Below are positions 15,958-24,226 of a DNA stretch of 38,088 nucleotides, piece by piece. Origin of the DNA: Streptomyces djakartensis (GTDB lineage Bacteria; Actinomycetota; Actinomycetes; Streptomycetales; Streptomycetaceae); assembly GCF_014651075.1 (NCBI RefSeq), contig NZ_BMWE01000038.1, positions 1-38,088 on the forward strand, in the 5' to 3' direction. Made by a program: the position numbers and the translations under genes. How positions within the stretch are numbered: the first letter of the stretch is position 1; each line of letters opens with the position of its first letter. A model generated the notes under the pieces. The model saw only the letters and a program-made list of their open reading frames with translations, was not told the DNA's origin and made no database searches.

Positions 15958-16125
15958 CTTCCGTCGCTCCTTCCAGCCCATTCCACTGACAGGCGTGAAA
16001 CCCGGTGATTACCGTGTGTGCCTCCATCGTCGCGTTGTGACATGTGCCCTCGACAGGAGCGCCGTGTCCCGGGACCGAGAACGGGACATCCACACCAACC
16101 TCGACATCAGCAGGAAGGCCGGACC

Positions 16126-16971
16126 GTGACATTCAAGCCACAGGCCCTCACCCCGTACCTCTCCGCCCGCCACTACTTCGGCGCCGAGCAGCGCCGTCAC
16201 CGCGAGACAGCCGGGCTGTCCCTCGTACAGCTCGCGGGCATCGTGAACTCCAGCAAGAGCACACTCGCCCGCATCGAGACCGCCGAGTTGATGCCTCCGC
16301 CGGACCTGCCCGACCGGCTGGACGCGGCGTTCGGCACGGACAAGCACTTCCATGGGCTGTACGAACTGGCCAAGCGAGAGGCACATCCGGACCAGTACCG
16401 CCGGTTCATGGACTTCGAGGCGCAGGCGGAGGTCGTCGAGACTTTCGTAGCTCAGGCCGTCCCAGGACTGTTGCAGACGAAGGAGTACGCCCACGCGCAG
16501 CTCAGCCTCCGAGAGGAGCTGACCCCGGAACAGGTGGAGGAACGCGTCAACGCGCGCCTGTCCCGGCAGGACCGCCTTCGCTCGCCCGAACCGCCTCTGC
16601 GATGGGCGATCATCGACGAATCCGTCCTCCGGCGACAGGTCGGCGGCAGGGAATGCATGTTCAAACAACTGGCCCGGCTGCTCGAACAGGTGGATACTCC
16701 GGACAGCAAGGTCCAGGTGATGCCCTTCCGCGCTGGTCCGCACTACCTGTTGGGCGGCACAGTGACCCTGCTGACCCTTCCCAACAGCTCTACCGTGGCC
16801 TACGAGGAGGGCATCGAGGTCGGCCACCTCCACGAGGACCGGGACTCGGCAAGAAAGTGGCGGCGGCACTACGAAGTGCTGCGCGCCAACGCCCTCCCAC
16901 TGGCGGCCTCGGCAGAGCTGATCCGAGACGCTATGGAGGACTACAAGTCATGCAGCACACCCCCGAGCTGA
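16126..16971 (+). CDS. XRE-family helix-turn-helix regulator with DUF5753 (Scr1-type)
   Basis: This cytoplasmic DNA-binding protein has about 281 residues. An N-terminal XRE helix-turn-helix covers about 15-70 (RRHRETAGLSLVQLAGIV then SKSTLARIETAEL), followed by the long DUF5753 domain typical of Streptomyces Scr1/BldB-partner regulators (FVAQAVPGLLQTKEYA, LRWAIIDESVLRRQVG). The start is GTG at 16126, set by AGGAAGG seven bases upstream; the frame extends further upstream without a ribosome site. It overlaps the downstream DUF397 gene by 22 bp, the usual regulator/partner pair, in which the DUF397 protein binds and modulates the XRE protein. Its target may be its own promoter or the neighbouring cassette; this is not shown. 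Confidence 0.92.
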   Translation: MTFKPQALTPYLSARHYFGAEQRRHRETAGLSLVQLAGIVNSSKSTLARIETAELMPPPDLPDRLDAAFGTDKHFHGLYELAKREAHPDQYRRFMDFEAQAEVVETFVAQAVPGLLQTKEYAHAQLSLREELTPEQVEERVNARLSRQDRLRSPEPPLRWAIIDESVLRRQVGGRECMFKQLARLLEQVDTPDSKVQVMPFRAGPHYLLGGTVTLLTLPNSSTVAYEEGIEVGHLHEDRDSARKWRRHYEVLRANALPLAASAELIRDAMEDYKSCSTPPS

Positions 16972-17165
16972 ACTCTGCCCGGTGGCGCCGGAGCAGTCAC
17001 AGCAACGCCAACGGGGGCGATTGCGTCGAGATCACCGAGGACTTCCCGGGCGTCGTCCCCGTCCGCGACAGCAAGAACCCCCACGGCCCCGCACTGCTCG
17101 TCCCAGCCACCGCCTGGGACGCGTTCATCACGTCCCTCAAGGGCGGAGACGCCCTCTTCCAATGA
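16950..17165 (+). CDS. DUF397 small protein, partner of the XRE regulator
   Basis: A 71-residue protein with the full DUF397 signature: ARWRRSSHSNANGGDCVEI, VPVRDSKNPHGPAL, and the closing WDAFITSLK. The ATG at 16950 lies inside the end of the XRE gene in another frame, with GGAGG ten bases upstream, so the two are translationally coupled. Family members act with their adjacent Scr1-type XRE protein, and a toxin-antitoxin-like or modulator role has been proposed. No enzymatic motif is visible. Confidence 0.92.
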   Translation: MQHTPELNSARWRRSSHSNANGGDCVEITEDFPGVVPVRDSKNPHGPALLVPATAWDAFITSLKGGDALFQ

Positions 17166-17185
17166 GGCCTGACCGCTCCATCGGA

Positions 17186-17230
17186 CGAGGGGGGCGCCCC
17201 GTGGCCATGAGCCACGGGGCGCCCCCCTCG
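17186..17230. terminator. Perfect 20-bp-stem bidirectional terminator
   Basis: Bases 17186-17205 and 17211-17230 are exact inverted complements with the 5-base loop CATGA. It lies between the convergent DUF397 gene and RND transporter gene and marks the right border of the accessory block. Confidence 0.9.
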
Positions 17231-17244
17231 TCGCGCGTACGGGG

Positions 17245-20200
17245 TCAGACCTGAGCCGGCTCCGGCTCCTGGTCGGCCTCCCGCTGGCCCGGAAGGCCCT
17301 TCTTCGCCGCCCGCTTCTTCGCCCGGCGCTCCTTGCGGAGCTCGAACATCGCGTACAGCGTCGGGACGAGCAGCAGCGTCAGCAGGGTCGACGTCACCAG
17401 GCCGCCGATCACGACCACGGCCAGCGGCTGGGCGATGAAGCCGCCCTCGCCGGTGATGCCGAGGGCCATCGGCAGCAGGGCGAAGATGGTCGCCAGGGCG
17501 GTCATGAGGATAGGCCGCAGACGGTGCCGGCCGCCCTCGATCACGGCCTCGACGACGCCGTGGCCCTGCCGCCGGTACTGGTTGATCAGGTCGATCAGCA
17601 CGATCGCGTTCGTCACCACGATGCCGATCAGCATCAGCATGCCGATCATCGCCGGGACGCCCATCGGGGTGCCGGTGGCGATCAGGAGGCCGATCGCGCC
17701 GGTGGCGGCGAACGGGATGGAGACGAGCAGGATCAGCGGCTGGACCAGGGACCTGAAGGTGCCGACCAGCAGCATGAAGACGATCGCGATGGCCGCCAGC
17801 ATCGCCAGGCCCAGGTTGGCGAACGCCTCGTCCTGGTCCTCGGAGACACCGCCGATCGACGCCGTGGCGCCGTCCGGGAGCTTCAGTGCGTTGATCTTGG
17901 TCTGGAGCTGCGCGCTGACCGCGCCCGTGTTGTCGCCGGTCGGCTTCGCGGTGATGGTGGCCGCGCGCTGGCCGTCGATACGGGTCATGGACACCGGCCC
18001 GTCGACCAGCTTCACCGTCGCGATGTCGCCGAGCTTCGCCCCGCCCAGGCGCAGGTCCTTCAGCTGCTGGAGGGTCCGTGCGGGCTTCGCGGAGCGGATG
18101 ACGACGTCGCGCTCGGTGTCGTCCAGGACCGCCTTGGCGGCGTTGGTGCCGCGCACCGCCTGGGCGACGGCGGCGCCGAGGGTCTGGTCGTTGAATCCGG
18201 CCGCGGCGGCCTTGTCGCCCGCCTTGACCGAGATACGCGGCACGCTCTGGGCGAGGTCGCTGGTGACGTCGGTGACGTCGTCGAGCGAGGCGACCTCCTT
18301 GCGGACCTGCTCGGCCGCCGTGCGCAGGACGCCGGAGTCGGCCGCCTTCACGACCACGCTGAGGTCCTGGGCGCCGAAGCCGTCACCGGCGGTGATGGTG
18401 GTGGTGCCGATGCCCTTCAGCCCGGCCAGGCCCTTCTCGACGCGGTCCTGGACGTCCTCGGCCGACGCCGAGTCGTCCAGCATCACCTGGTAGGAGGCCT
18501 GGTTGGTGTCCGTGCCGCCGCCGAAGGCCGCCATGAAGCCGGACGAGCCGATCGTGACCTGGTAGTCCTTCACGCCCTTGGTGCCGGCGAGCAGCCCCTC
18601 GACCTTCTTCGCCTGGGTGTCGGTCGCCCCCAGGCTGGTGCCGGGCTTCAGCTCCTGCTTGACGGTGAGGACCTCCACCTCGCCCTGGTCGAAGAAGTTC
18701 GTCTTGAGCAGGGGTGCCATGCCGAACGTGCCGACGAGAACGACGATCGCGATGGCCACGCTGGTGAGGCGGCGGCGGGTCGCGAAGCGCAGGACCGGGA
18801 CGTAGGCGCGCTGCAGGCGGCTCCTGGCCTCCTTCTCCTCCGCGAGGCGGCGTGCCTCGTCCGCGTCCTCGGGGGTGCCCTTGGGCGGGCGCAGGAACCA
18901 GTACGACAGGACCGGTACGACCGTCAGGGAGACGAGCAGGGACGCCAGCAGCGCGGCCGTGACGGTGAGGCTGAACGAGCCGAACAGCTCGCCGACCATG
19001 CCGCCGACCAGACCGATCGGCAGGAACACGGCGACCGTGGTGAGCGTCGAGGAGGTCACCGCGCCCGCGACCTCACGGACGGCGTTGAGGATGGCGGAGT
19101 GGCGTTCCTCGCCGTAGCCGAGGTGGCGCTTGATGTTCTCCAGGACCACGATCGAGTCGTCGACGACCCGGCCGATGGCGATGGTGAGGGCGCCGAGCGT
19201 CAGGACGTTCAGCGACAGGTCGCGCGTCCACAGCACGATCAGGGCGAGGACCACGGACAGCGGGATGGACACCGCCGTCACCAGGGTGGAGCGGATCGAG
19301 GCCAGGAAGACCAGGATCACCAAGACGGCGAAGAGCAGACCGAGCGCGCCCTCGGTGGTGAGGCCCTTGATGGACTTCGACACGGCCGGGCCCTGGTCGC
19401 TGACGACCGTGAGGTTCGCGCCGGAGCCGAGGTCCTCCCGCAGGTCCGGGAGCATGTCCTGGACGGCGTCGGAGATCGCGACCGCGCTGCCGTCGCGGTC
19501 CATGGTGACGGCGACGGCGAGGCTGGGCTTGCCGTCCGTGCGGGTGATGGAGTCGGCCGGGGCCTGCTGCTGCTTCACCGTGGCGACGTCGCCGAGGCGT
19601 ACCGGCTCGCCCTTGCCGGGCTCGCCGGTGACCATCAGGTCCTGGATCTGCTTCAGCGAGGTGAGGCCGCCGCCGACCTGGACGGTGCGGTTGGCGCCGT
19701 CCTCGTCGAAGGAGCCGGCCGGGACGGTCGCGCCGCCCGCCTGCAGGGCCTGGACGAGGGACTGCGGGGTGAGACCGGCCTTCGCCAGCTTCGCGTCGTC
19801 CGGGGTGACGGCGACCTGGAGGTCGCGCACACCGTCGACCGTGACCTGGCCGACGCCGTCGATGCTCTTCAGGTCCGGTACGACGGTCTTGTCGAGCCGG
19901 TCGGCCAGGGCCTGCTGGTCGCGGCCGGAGGTGACGGCGAGGACGACGGTCGGGATGTCGTCCGTGGAACCGGCGACGACCTGCGGGTCGACGTCGTCCG
20001 GGAGCTGGACGCGGGCCCGGTTGACGGCCTGCTGGACGTCGGCGACGAGCTGCTCGGTGCCGCTGCCGTAGTCGAAGGACGCCATGATCACGGCGTTGCC
20101 CTCGCTGGCGGTGGAGGTGACGCCGCTGATGCCGTCGACGGCCTCGAGGCTGTCCTCGATGGGCTCGACGACCTGCTTCTCGACCACGTCCGGGGACGCG

Positions 20201-20361
20201 CCCTGATAGGGCGCCAGCACGGACACCACGGGCAGTTCGATGGTGGGCAGCAGTTGCTGCTTGAGCTGGGGTATCGCGATCGCCCCGAAGACGAGCGCGA
20301 TGATCGAGATCAGCCCGATCAGGGCCCGTTGCGCGAGGCTGAATCTGGACAGCCAGGACAT
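17245..20361 (-). CDS. RND-family efflux transporter (AcrB/HAE1-like)
   Basis: A transporter of about 1038 residues that exports substrates using the proton gradient. The first membrane helix (RALIGLISIIALVFGAIAIP) is followed by a large external domain, a central block of helices containing the proton-relay acidic pair in GRVVDDSIVV, a second external domain and a C-terminal helix block. The tail is Lys/Arg/Glu rich and cytoplasmic. The ATG at 20361 is chosen because AGGAGAG lies upstream and the family starts here; the frame extends upstream into the palindromic leader and is not coding there. No periplasmic adaptor gene is adjacent. The histidine kinase/response regulator pair upstream on the same strand may control it. 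Substrate unknown. Confidence 0.93.
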   Translation of the reverse strand: MSWLSRFSLAQRALIGLISIIALVFGAIAIPQLKQQLLPTIELPVVSVLAPYQGASPDVVEKQVVEPIEDSLEAVDGISGVTSTASEGNAVIMASFDYGSGTEQLVADVQQAVNRARVQLPDDVDPQVVAGSTDDIPTVVLAVTSGRDQQALADRLDKTVVPDLKSIDGVGQVTVDGVRDLQVAVTPDDAKLAKAGLTPQSLVQALQAGGATVPAGSFDEDGANRTVQVGGGLTSLKQIQDLMVTGEPGKGEPVRLGDVATVKQQQAPADSITRTDGKPSLAVAVTMDRDGSAVAISDAVQDMLPDLREDLGSGANLTVVSDQGPAVSKSIKGLTTEGALGLLFAVLVILVFLASIRSTLVTAVSIPLSVVLALIVLWTRDLSLNVLTLGALTIAIGRVVDDSIVVLENIKRHLGYGEERHSAILNAVREVAGAVTSSTLTTVAVFLPIGLVGGMVGELFGSFSLTVTAALLASLLVSLTVVPVLSYWFLRPPKGTPEDADEARRLAEEKEARSRLQRAYVPVLRFATRRRLTSVAIAIVVLVGTFGMAPLLKTNFFDQGEVEVLTVKQELKPGTSLGATDTQAKKVEGLLAGTKGVKDYQVTIGSSGFMAAFGGGTDTNQASYQVMLDDSASAEDVQDRVEKGLAGLKGIGTTTITAGDGFGAQDLSVVVKAADSGVLRTAAEQVRKEVASLDDVTDVTSDLAQSVPRISVKAGDKAAAAGFNDQTLGAAVAQAVRGTNAAKAVLDDTERDVVIRSAKPARTLQQLKDLRLGGAKLGDIATVKLVDGPVSMTRIDGQRAATITAKPTGDNTGAVSAQLQTKINALKLPDGATASIGGVSEDQDEAFANLGLAMLAAIAIVFMLLVGTFRSLVQPLILLVSIPFAATGAIGLLIATGTPMGVPAMIGMLMLIGIVVTNAIVLIDLINQYRRQGHGVVEAVIEGGRHRLRPILMTALATIFALLPMALGITGEGGFIAQPLAVVVIGGLVTSTLLTLLLVPTLYAMFELRKERRAKKRAAKKGLPGQREADQEPEPAQV

Positions 20362-20681
20362 GGGTGAGGGTCTCTCTCCTGTTAACGGCAGAAGCGGCAG
20401 CGGGCGCGCAGATGAGCGCCCGCCAGGGGCCCTTGCGTTGTGAGCGTCCGATCCGGTCGCGTGGTCTGGTGCCGTGCATCGCAAGGCGCCGGGAAGCCCT
20501 CGTAGCGGAGCTACCAGGGCTTTTCGGCAACGCGGCGAGGTGCGGTGCCAGGCCGCGCGACCCGGGCGCTCACAGCGCAAGGGCCCCTTACACCCTGGGC
20601 CATGGGAAGAGCCTGTTTCCTAGCCCCCAGGTCCATTTCCTTATGGGGCGCATACTCCGGCCGCAGTACGCCGGGGAGAGT
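20362..20681. other. 320-bp non-coding region with large palindromes, RND leader
   Basis: This gap between the response-regulator stop and the RND start holds a small perfect hairpin (GCGGGCGC 20400-20407, GCGCCCGC 20416-20423) and, next to it, a 164-bp imperfect palindrome (separate entry). No convincing gene is visible. It probably holds the RND promoter or an attenuator. Confidence 0.7.
20425..20588. repeat. 164-bp imperfect palindrome (long hairpin)
   Basis: The left arm starts AGGGGCCCTTGCGTTGTGAG at 20425, and the reverse complement of the right arm (ending 20588) starts AGGGGCCCTTGCGCTGTGAG. Complementarity continues with scattered mismatches and one 3-base gap to the centre, where GTAGC and GCTAC flank the tip near 20506. 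Arms of about 82 nt with roughly 80 percent pairing would make a very stable RNA or cruciform. It resembles dispersed Streptomyces palindromes or a MITE-like remnant; no target-site duplication was established. Confidence 0.8.
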
Positions 20682-21362
20682 TCAGTCCACCCTTGGACGG
20701 ACCAGGCCCGACTCGTAGGCGATGACCACGAGTTGGGCCCGGTCCCGGGCCCCGAGCTTCGCCATGGCCCGGTTGACGTGCGTCTTCACCGTCAGCGGGC
20801 TGACCTCCAGCCGCTCGGCTATCTCGTCGTTGGAGTGGCCGCCCGCCACCTGGACCAGCACCTCGCGCTCCCGGACGGTGAGCGAGTCGAGCCGCTCGCC
20901 GCGAGCCGGGTCGCGGTCCTCGTCGGCCGGGTCCGTGGCGAGGAAGCGGGCGATCAGGCCGGTGGTGGCCGCCGGGGACAGCAGGGCCTGGCCGCCCGCC
21001 GCGATCCGGATGGCGTTCAGCAGCTCGTCCGGCTCGGAGCCCTTGCCGAGGAAGCCGGAGGCGCCGGCGCGCAGCGACTGCACGACGTAGTCGTCGACCT
21101 CGAAGGTCGTCAGGATGACCACGCGGACCTCCGCGAGGGCGGGGTCGGCGCTGATCATGCCCGTCGCGGCGAGACCGTCGGTGCCCGGCATCCGGATGTC
21201 CATGAGGACGACGTCGGGGCGCTGCTCCTTCGTCAGCCGGACCGCCTCCGCGCCGTCGGAGGCCTCGCCGACCACCTCCATGTCGGGCTCGGAGTCGACG
21301 AGCACCCGAAAGGCGCTGCGGAGCAGCGCCTGGTCGTCGGCGAGCAGGACACGGATGGTCAT
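20682..21362 (-). CDS. NarL/LuxR-family two-component response regulator
   Basis: A 226-residue cytoplasmic transcription factor. The receiver domain (1-120) has the acidic pair Asp9/Asp10, phospho-acceptor Asp55 (VVLMDIRMPG) and Lys106. The C-terminal LuxR-type helix-turn-helix (about 158-215) has LTVREREVLVQVAGGHSNDE and VKTHVNRAMAKLG. Its ATG overlaps the kinase stop (ATGA), so the two are co-translated. It lies upstream of the RND gene on the same strand, which makes the pump a likely target (inference). Confidence 0.95.
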   Translation of the reverse strand: MTIRVLLADDQALLRSAFRVLVDSEPDMEVVGEASDGAEAVRLTKEQRPDVVLMDIRMPGTDGLAATGMISADPALAEVRVVILTTFEVDDYVVQSLRAGASGFLGKGSEPDELLNAIRIAAGGQALLSPAATTGLIARFLATDPADEDRDPARGERLDSLTVREREVLVQVAGGHSNDEIAERLEVSPLTVKTHVNRAMAKLGARDRAQLVVIAYESGLVRPRVD

Positions 21363-22579
21363 GCGGGGCCCTCCCCGTTCGGTGTGCGGTGCTTGACGGG
21401 CAGGATGGCATGGACGCGGAACCCGCCGCCGTAGCGGGGACCGGTGGTGAGGGTGCCGCGCAGGGCGGTGACGCGCTCGCGCATGCCCAGCAGGCCGTGC
21501 CCGCCGCCGCTGCCGGGGGCCTCGTCCTCGCCGGTGCCGTCGTCGAGGACGGTGATCTCGATGTTGGGCCCCACCCGTACGACGCTGACCTCGGCCCTGG
21601 CCTGCGTTCCGGCGTGTTTCTGCACGTTGGTGAGGGCCTCCTGGATGATCCGGTAGGCGGCCAGGCCGACGGCTGCGGGGAGCTCCGTGCCCTGGTCGGC
21701 GCGGGCGACCTCGATGTGCAGGCCGGCATTGCGGAAGGTGCCGGTGAGTTCGTCGAGGCGGTCGAGGCCGGGCGCGGGCTCGGTGGGGGCCTCCGGGTCG
21801 CCGGACTGCCTCAGCAGACCGACCGTGGCGCGGAGTTCGTCGAGGGCGGAGCGGCTGGCCTCACGGACGTGCCCGAGTGCCTCCTTGGCCTGGTCGGGGC
21901 GCTTGTCCATGACGTGCGCGGCGACACCGGCCTGGACGTTGACCAGGGCGATGTGGTGGGCGACGACGTCGTGCAGGTCCCGTGCGATGCGCAGGCGTTC
22001 CTCGGCGACCCGGCGGCGGGCCTCCTCCTCGCGGGTGCGTTCGGCGCGTTCGGCGCGTTCGCGGATGGCCTGGACGAAGGCGCGGCGGCTGCGGACCGCG
22101 TCGCCGGCGGTGGCGCCGATGCCGGTCCAGGCGAAGATCGCGAGGTTCTCCTGGGCGTACCAGGGCAGTGGCCCGGCGGCCATGGCCGCGCCGGTCAGGA
22201 CGGTCATGGTGAGCAGGCCGACGCGCCAGGTGGTGGGGCGGTCGGTGGTGGAGGCGACGGTGTAGAGGGCGATGACCGCGGACATGGCGACGGGGGCGCG
22301 GGGGTCGCCGGTGACGGACTCGATCACGGAGAGCGTGCCGGTGAGGGCGAGGACCGTCCCGGGGGCGCGGCGGCGGAAGACCAGGGCGGCGGCGCCGAGG
22401 GTGATGAGGATCAGGCTGAGGGGGTCGGGGGTGCGGAGGTGCCAGCTGACGTTGCCGGAGTGGCGGGGCTCCACGAACGAGCCGGCGACCATGCAGGCCA
22501 GGACGGCTGCGGCGAGGGCGGCGTCCAGGGCCAGGGGGTGCGCCTTGGCCTGGTGTTTGGCCCGCGCGAGGGTGCTCAC
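21359..22579 (-). CDS. Sensor histidine kinase (HisKA_3 / NarL-partner type)
   Basis: A 406-residue membrane kinase. The N-terminal part (about 17-155) holds four to five short membrane helices with little extracellular sequence, so it probably senses a membrane signal. A coiled-coil linker rich in Arg/Glu follows, then the HisKA_3 phosphorylation site His203 (RIARDLHDVVAHH), and the HATPase domain with the EALTNVQKHA N-box and the GHGLLGMRERV G-box. The start is GTG at 22579. It is the first gene of a kinase-regulator pair that may extend to the RND transporter. Confidence 0.94.
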   Translation of the reverse strand: MSTLARAKHQAKAHPLALDAALAAAVLACMVAGSFVEPRHSGNVSWHLRTPDPLSLILITLGAAALVFRRRAPGTVLALTGTLSVIESVTGDPRAPVAMSAVIALYTVASTTDRPTTWRVGLLTMTVLTGAAMAAGPLPWYAQENLAIFAWTGIGATAGDAVRSRRAFVQAIRERAERAERTREEEARRRVAEERLRIARDLHDVVAHHIALVNVQAGVAAHVMDKRPDQAKEALGHVREASRSALDELRATVGLLRQSGDPEAPTEPAPGLDRLDELTGTFRNAGLHIEVARADQGTELPAAVGLAAYRIIQEALTNVQKHAGTQARAEVSVVRVGPNIEITVLDDGTGEDEAPGSGGGHGLLGMRERVTALRGTLTTGPRYGGGFRVHAILPVKHRTPNGEGPA

Positions 22580-22639
22580 GGGTGTTTACGGTAGCCGGGG
22601 TGGGTGTGCGGGGGTATGGGGGTGGGGGCGGAAGGCCTG

Positions 22640-22790
22640 TTGTGAGGTGCTCGGCGTCGGGGCCGGAGGCGGGGGGTTGCGCAGCCCGGCGCTGCGGGGT
22701 GCCGCCCGCGCCCACCCGTGCCGCCCTTGGCGGCACGATTGCCCGCGGACGGCGGTACAACTGCCCGCGGGCAGGCCCCGCGTCTGCGGC
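22640..22790. repeat. Dispersed intergenic repeat, family B copy 1, with hairpins
   Basis: The gap between pspAA and the kinase gene contains GGTGCTCGGCGTCGGGGCCG, GTTGCGCAGCCCGGCG, GCGGGGTGCC, CGCCCACCCGTGCCGCCCT and a closing GCGG..CGC hairpin. The same ordered blocks recur at 27319-27505. Within it, GTGCCGCC/GGCGGCAC (22718-22725, 22729-22736) and GCCCGCGG/CCGCGGGC (22741-22748, 22765-22772) are perfect stems that could terminate the pspA-pspAA transcript. Confidence 0.65.
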
Positions 22791-22821
22791 GTGATCCGAA
22801 CGCCAGGCCCTGGTTTCTAGG

Positions 22822-23100
22822 TCATCCGGGGATCAGGCCGTCGTCGCTGAGGAGCTCCCTGACCTCCTCCAGGGTCGCGTCCGGGGACGGGAGGATCAGT
22901 TCCGAGGGCTCCAGGGAGTCGTCGGGGAGGGGGTCGCCGAGTTCCCGGACCTTGATCAGCAGGGCGTGCAGTGTGCGGCGGAAGCCCGGGCCGTCGCCGT
23001 TCTCCATTTCCGCCAGGAGCTCGTCGTCCAGCTTGTCCAGCTCGGCGAGGTGGCCGTCGGCCAGCCTCACCTGGCCCTCCCCCATGATCCGTACGATCAT
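22822..23100 (-). CDS. pspAA: PspA-associated protein PspAA
   Basis: A 92-residue acidic protein of the PspAA family, typical of actinobacteria and encoded directly after pspA. It starts MIVRIMGEGQVRL and is Leu/Glu/Asp rich with no membrane helix. A clear GGAGGG lies five bases before the ATG, and the gap to the pspA stop is 23 bp, so the two form one operon. It probably works with PspA in envelope-stress protection, as a partner or regulator; the mechanism is not known to me. Confidence 0.88.
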   Translation of the reverse strand: MIVRIMGEGQVRLADGHLAELDKLDDELLAEMENGDGPGFRRTLHALLIKVRELGDPLPDDSLEPSELILPSPDATLEEVRELLSDDGLIPG

Positions 23101-23123
23101 GTCGCCCTCCTAGGCGTGGACCC

Positions 23124-23921
23124 CTACTGCTTGTCGAAGCGCGGGGTGTCCTGCGGCTGCTGCTGCGACTGCTGCTGGCTCGTGCCACCTTCGATGGCCT
23201 GCTGCCCGCCGCTGGAGCCTCCGGCCAGCTCGGCCTTCATGCGCTGCAACTCCAGCTCTACATCCGTACCACCGGAGAGCCGGTCCAGCTCGGCCTGGAT
23301 GTCGTCCTTGTGCATGCCGGACGGGTCGTCCAGGGCACCGGAGGCGAGCAGCTCGTCGATCGCGCCGGCGCGGGCCTGCAGCTGGGCCGTCTTGTCCTCG
23401 GCGCGCTGGATCGCCAGGCCGACGTCGCCCATCTCCTCCGAGATGCCGGAGAACGCCTCGCCGATCCGGGTCTGCGCCTGGGCCGCCGTGTACGTCGCCT
23501 TGATCGTCTCCTTCTTGGTGCGGAAGGCGTCGACCTTGGCCTGGAGCCGCTGGGCCGCGAGGGTGAGCTTCTCCTCCTCGCCCTGGAGCGTCGCGTGCTG
23601 GGTCTCCAGGTCGGTCACCTGCTGCTGGAGGGCGGCGCGGCGGGACAGCGCTTCACGGGCCAGGTCCTCACGGCCCAGCGCGAGCGCCTTGCGGCCCTGC
23701 TCCTCCAGCTTGGTGGACTGCGACTGCAACTGGTTCATCTGGAGTTCCAGACGCTTGCGGGAGGTCGCCACGTCGGCGACGCCGCGGCGGACCTTCTGCA
23801 GCAGCTCCAGCTGCTTCTGGTACGAGTAATCGAGGGTCTCGCGCGGGTCCTCGGCCCGGTCAAGGGCCTTGTTCGCCTTCGCGCGGAAGATCATCCCCAT
23901 ACGCTTCATGACACCGCTCAT
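23124..23921 (-). CDS. pspA: Phage-shock protein A (PspA/IM30/ESCRT-III family)
   Basis: A 265-residue membrane-remodelling protein that forms helical assemblies on damaged cytoplasmic membrane. It begins MKRMGMIFRAKANKALDRAEDP, the family start with the amphipathic helix, and continues as a long coiled coil (about 30-200). The C-terminus is a Gly/Ser/Gln-rich tail (QQQSQQQPQ). The ATG at 23921 is the start used by homologues; AAGGGGG lies rather far upstream. The frame remains open upstream to 23999 but without coding character. It forms an operon with pspAA and is divergent from the DUF3043 gene. Confidence 0.93.
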   Translation of the reverse strand: MSGVMKRMGMIFRAKANKALDRAEDPRETLDYSYQKQLELLQKVRRGVADVATSRKRLELQMNQLQSQSTKLEEQGRKALALGREDLAREALSRRAALQQQVTDLETQHATLQGEEEKLTLAAQRLQAKVDAFRTKKETIKATYTAAQAQTRIGEAFSGISEEMGDVGLAIQRAEDKTAQLQARAGAIDELLASGALDDPSGMHKDDIQAELDRLSGGTDVELELQRMKAELAGGSSGGQQAIEGGTSQQQSQQQPQDTPRFDKQ

Positions 23922-24226
23922 GGGCTTCGCGCGCCCCCTTCTGACCGACTCCGGCTCCAGCTCCTGCGACAGAACCCACAGTACGGGCCCTGCATCCATT
24001 ACCGCACTGTCAGGGGACGGATGCGCTCATCCCCGAGGACGACTGCGCGCGCTCCCGCTCCGGCGTAGGGAGTAGGTGGTCCCCGGGGTTACCGGAGGCG
24101 TACATCCCGGGGAACGACCGGGTGCGTACGCAACGTCCCCTCTGTCCCCTTACTGACGACTGGTGTTGCCGGATCGTTCCCCACGGGGCTGGGGTCCATG
24201 CCCGGAAGCCCTTACCCTTGGGTTTT
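23922..24226. other. 305-bp divergent promoter region, pspA / DUF3043
   Basis: No gene is visible. Two CCCGGGG cores (24082-24088 and 24106-24112) lie 24 bp apart in the middle. A GGAAC at 24111-24115 followed 18 bases later by CGTC resembles an ECF-sigma promoter pointing to the DUF3043 gene, but this is weak. Confidence 0.4.

Noticed and set aside
15584..16132. A 182-codon minus-strand frame overlapping the small gene at 15661-15957
   Set aside because: It is in a different frame from the recognisable family sequence, crosses into the XRE gene and shows no family features.
17524..20367. A 947-codon plus-strand frame opposite the RND transporter
   Set aside because: Asp/Arg/Gly/Val-rich antisense frame without motifs; the minus-strand transporter is unambiguous.
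20362..20580. Extended N-terminus of the RND protein (73 extra residues)
   Set aside because: The extension is translated from the palindromic leader, lacks hydrophobic or signal character, and the ATG at 20361 has a ribosome site and matches the family start.
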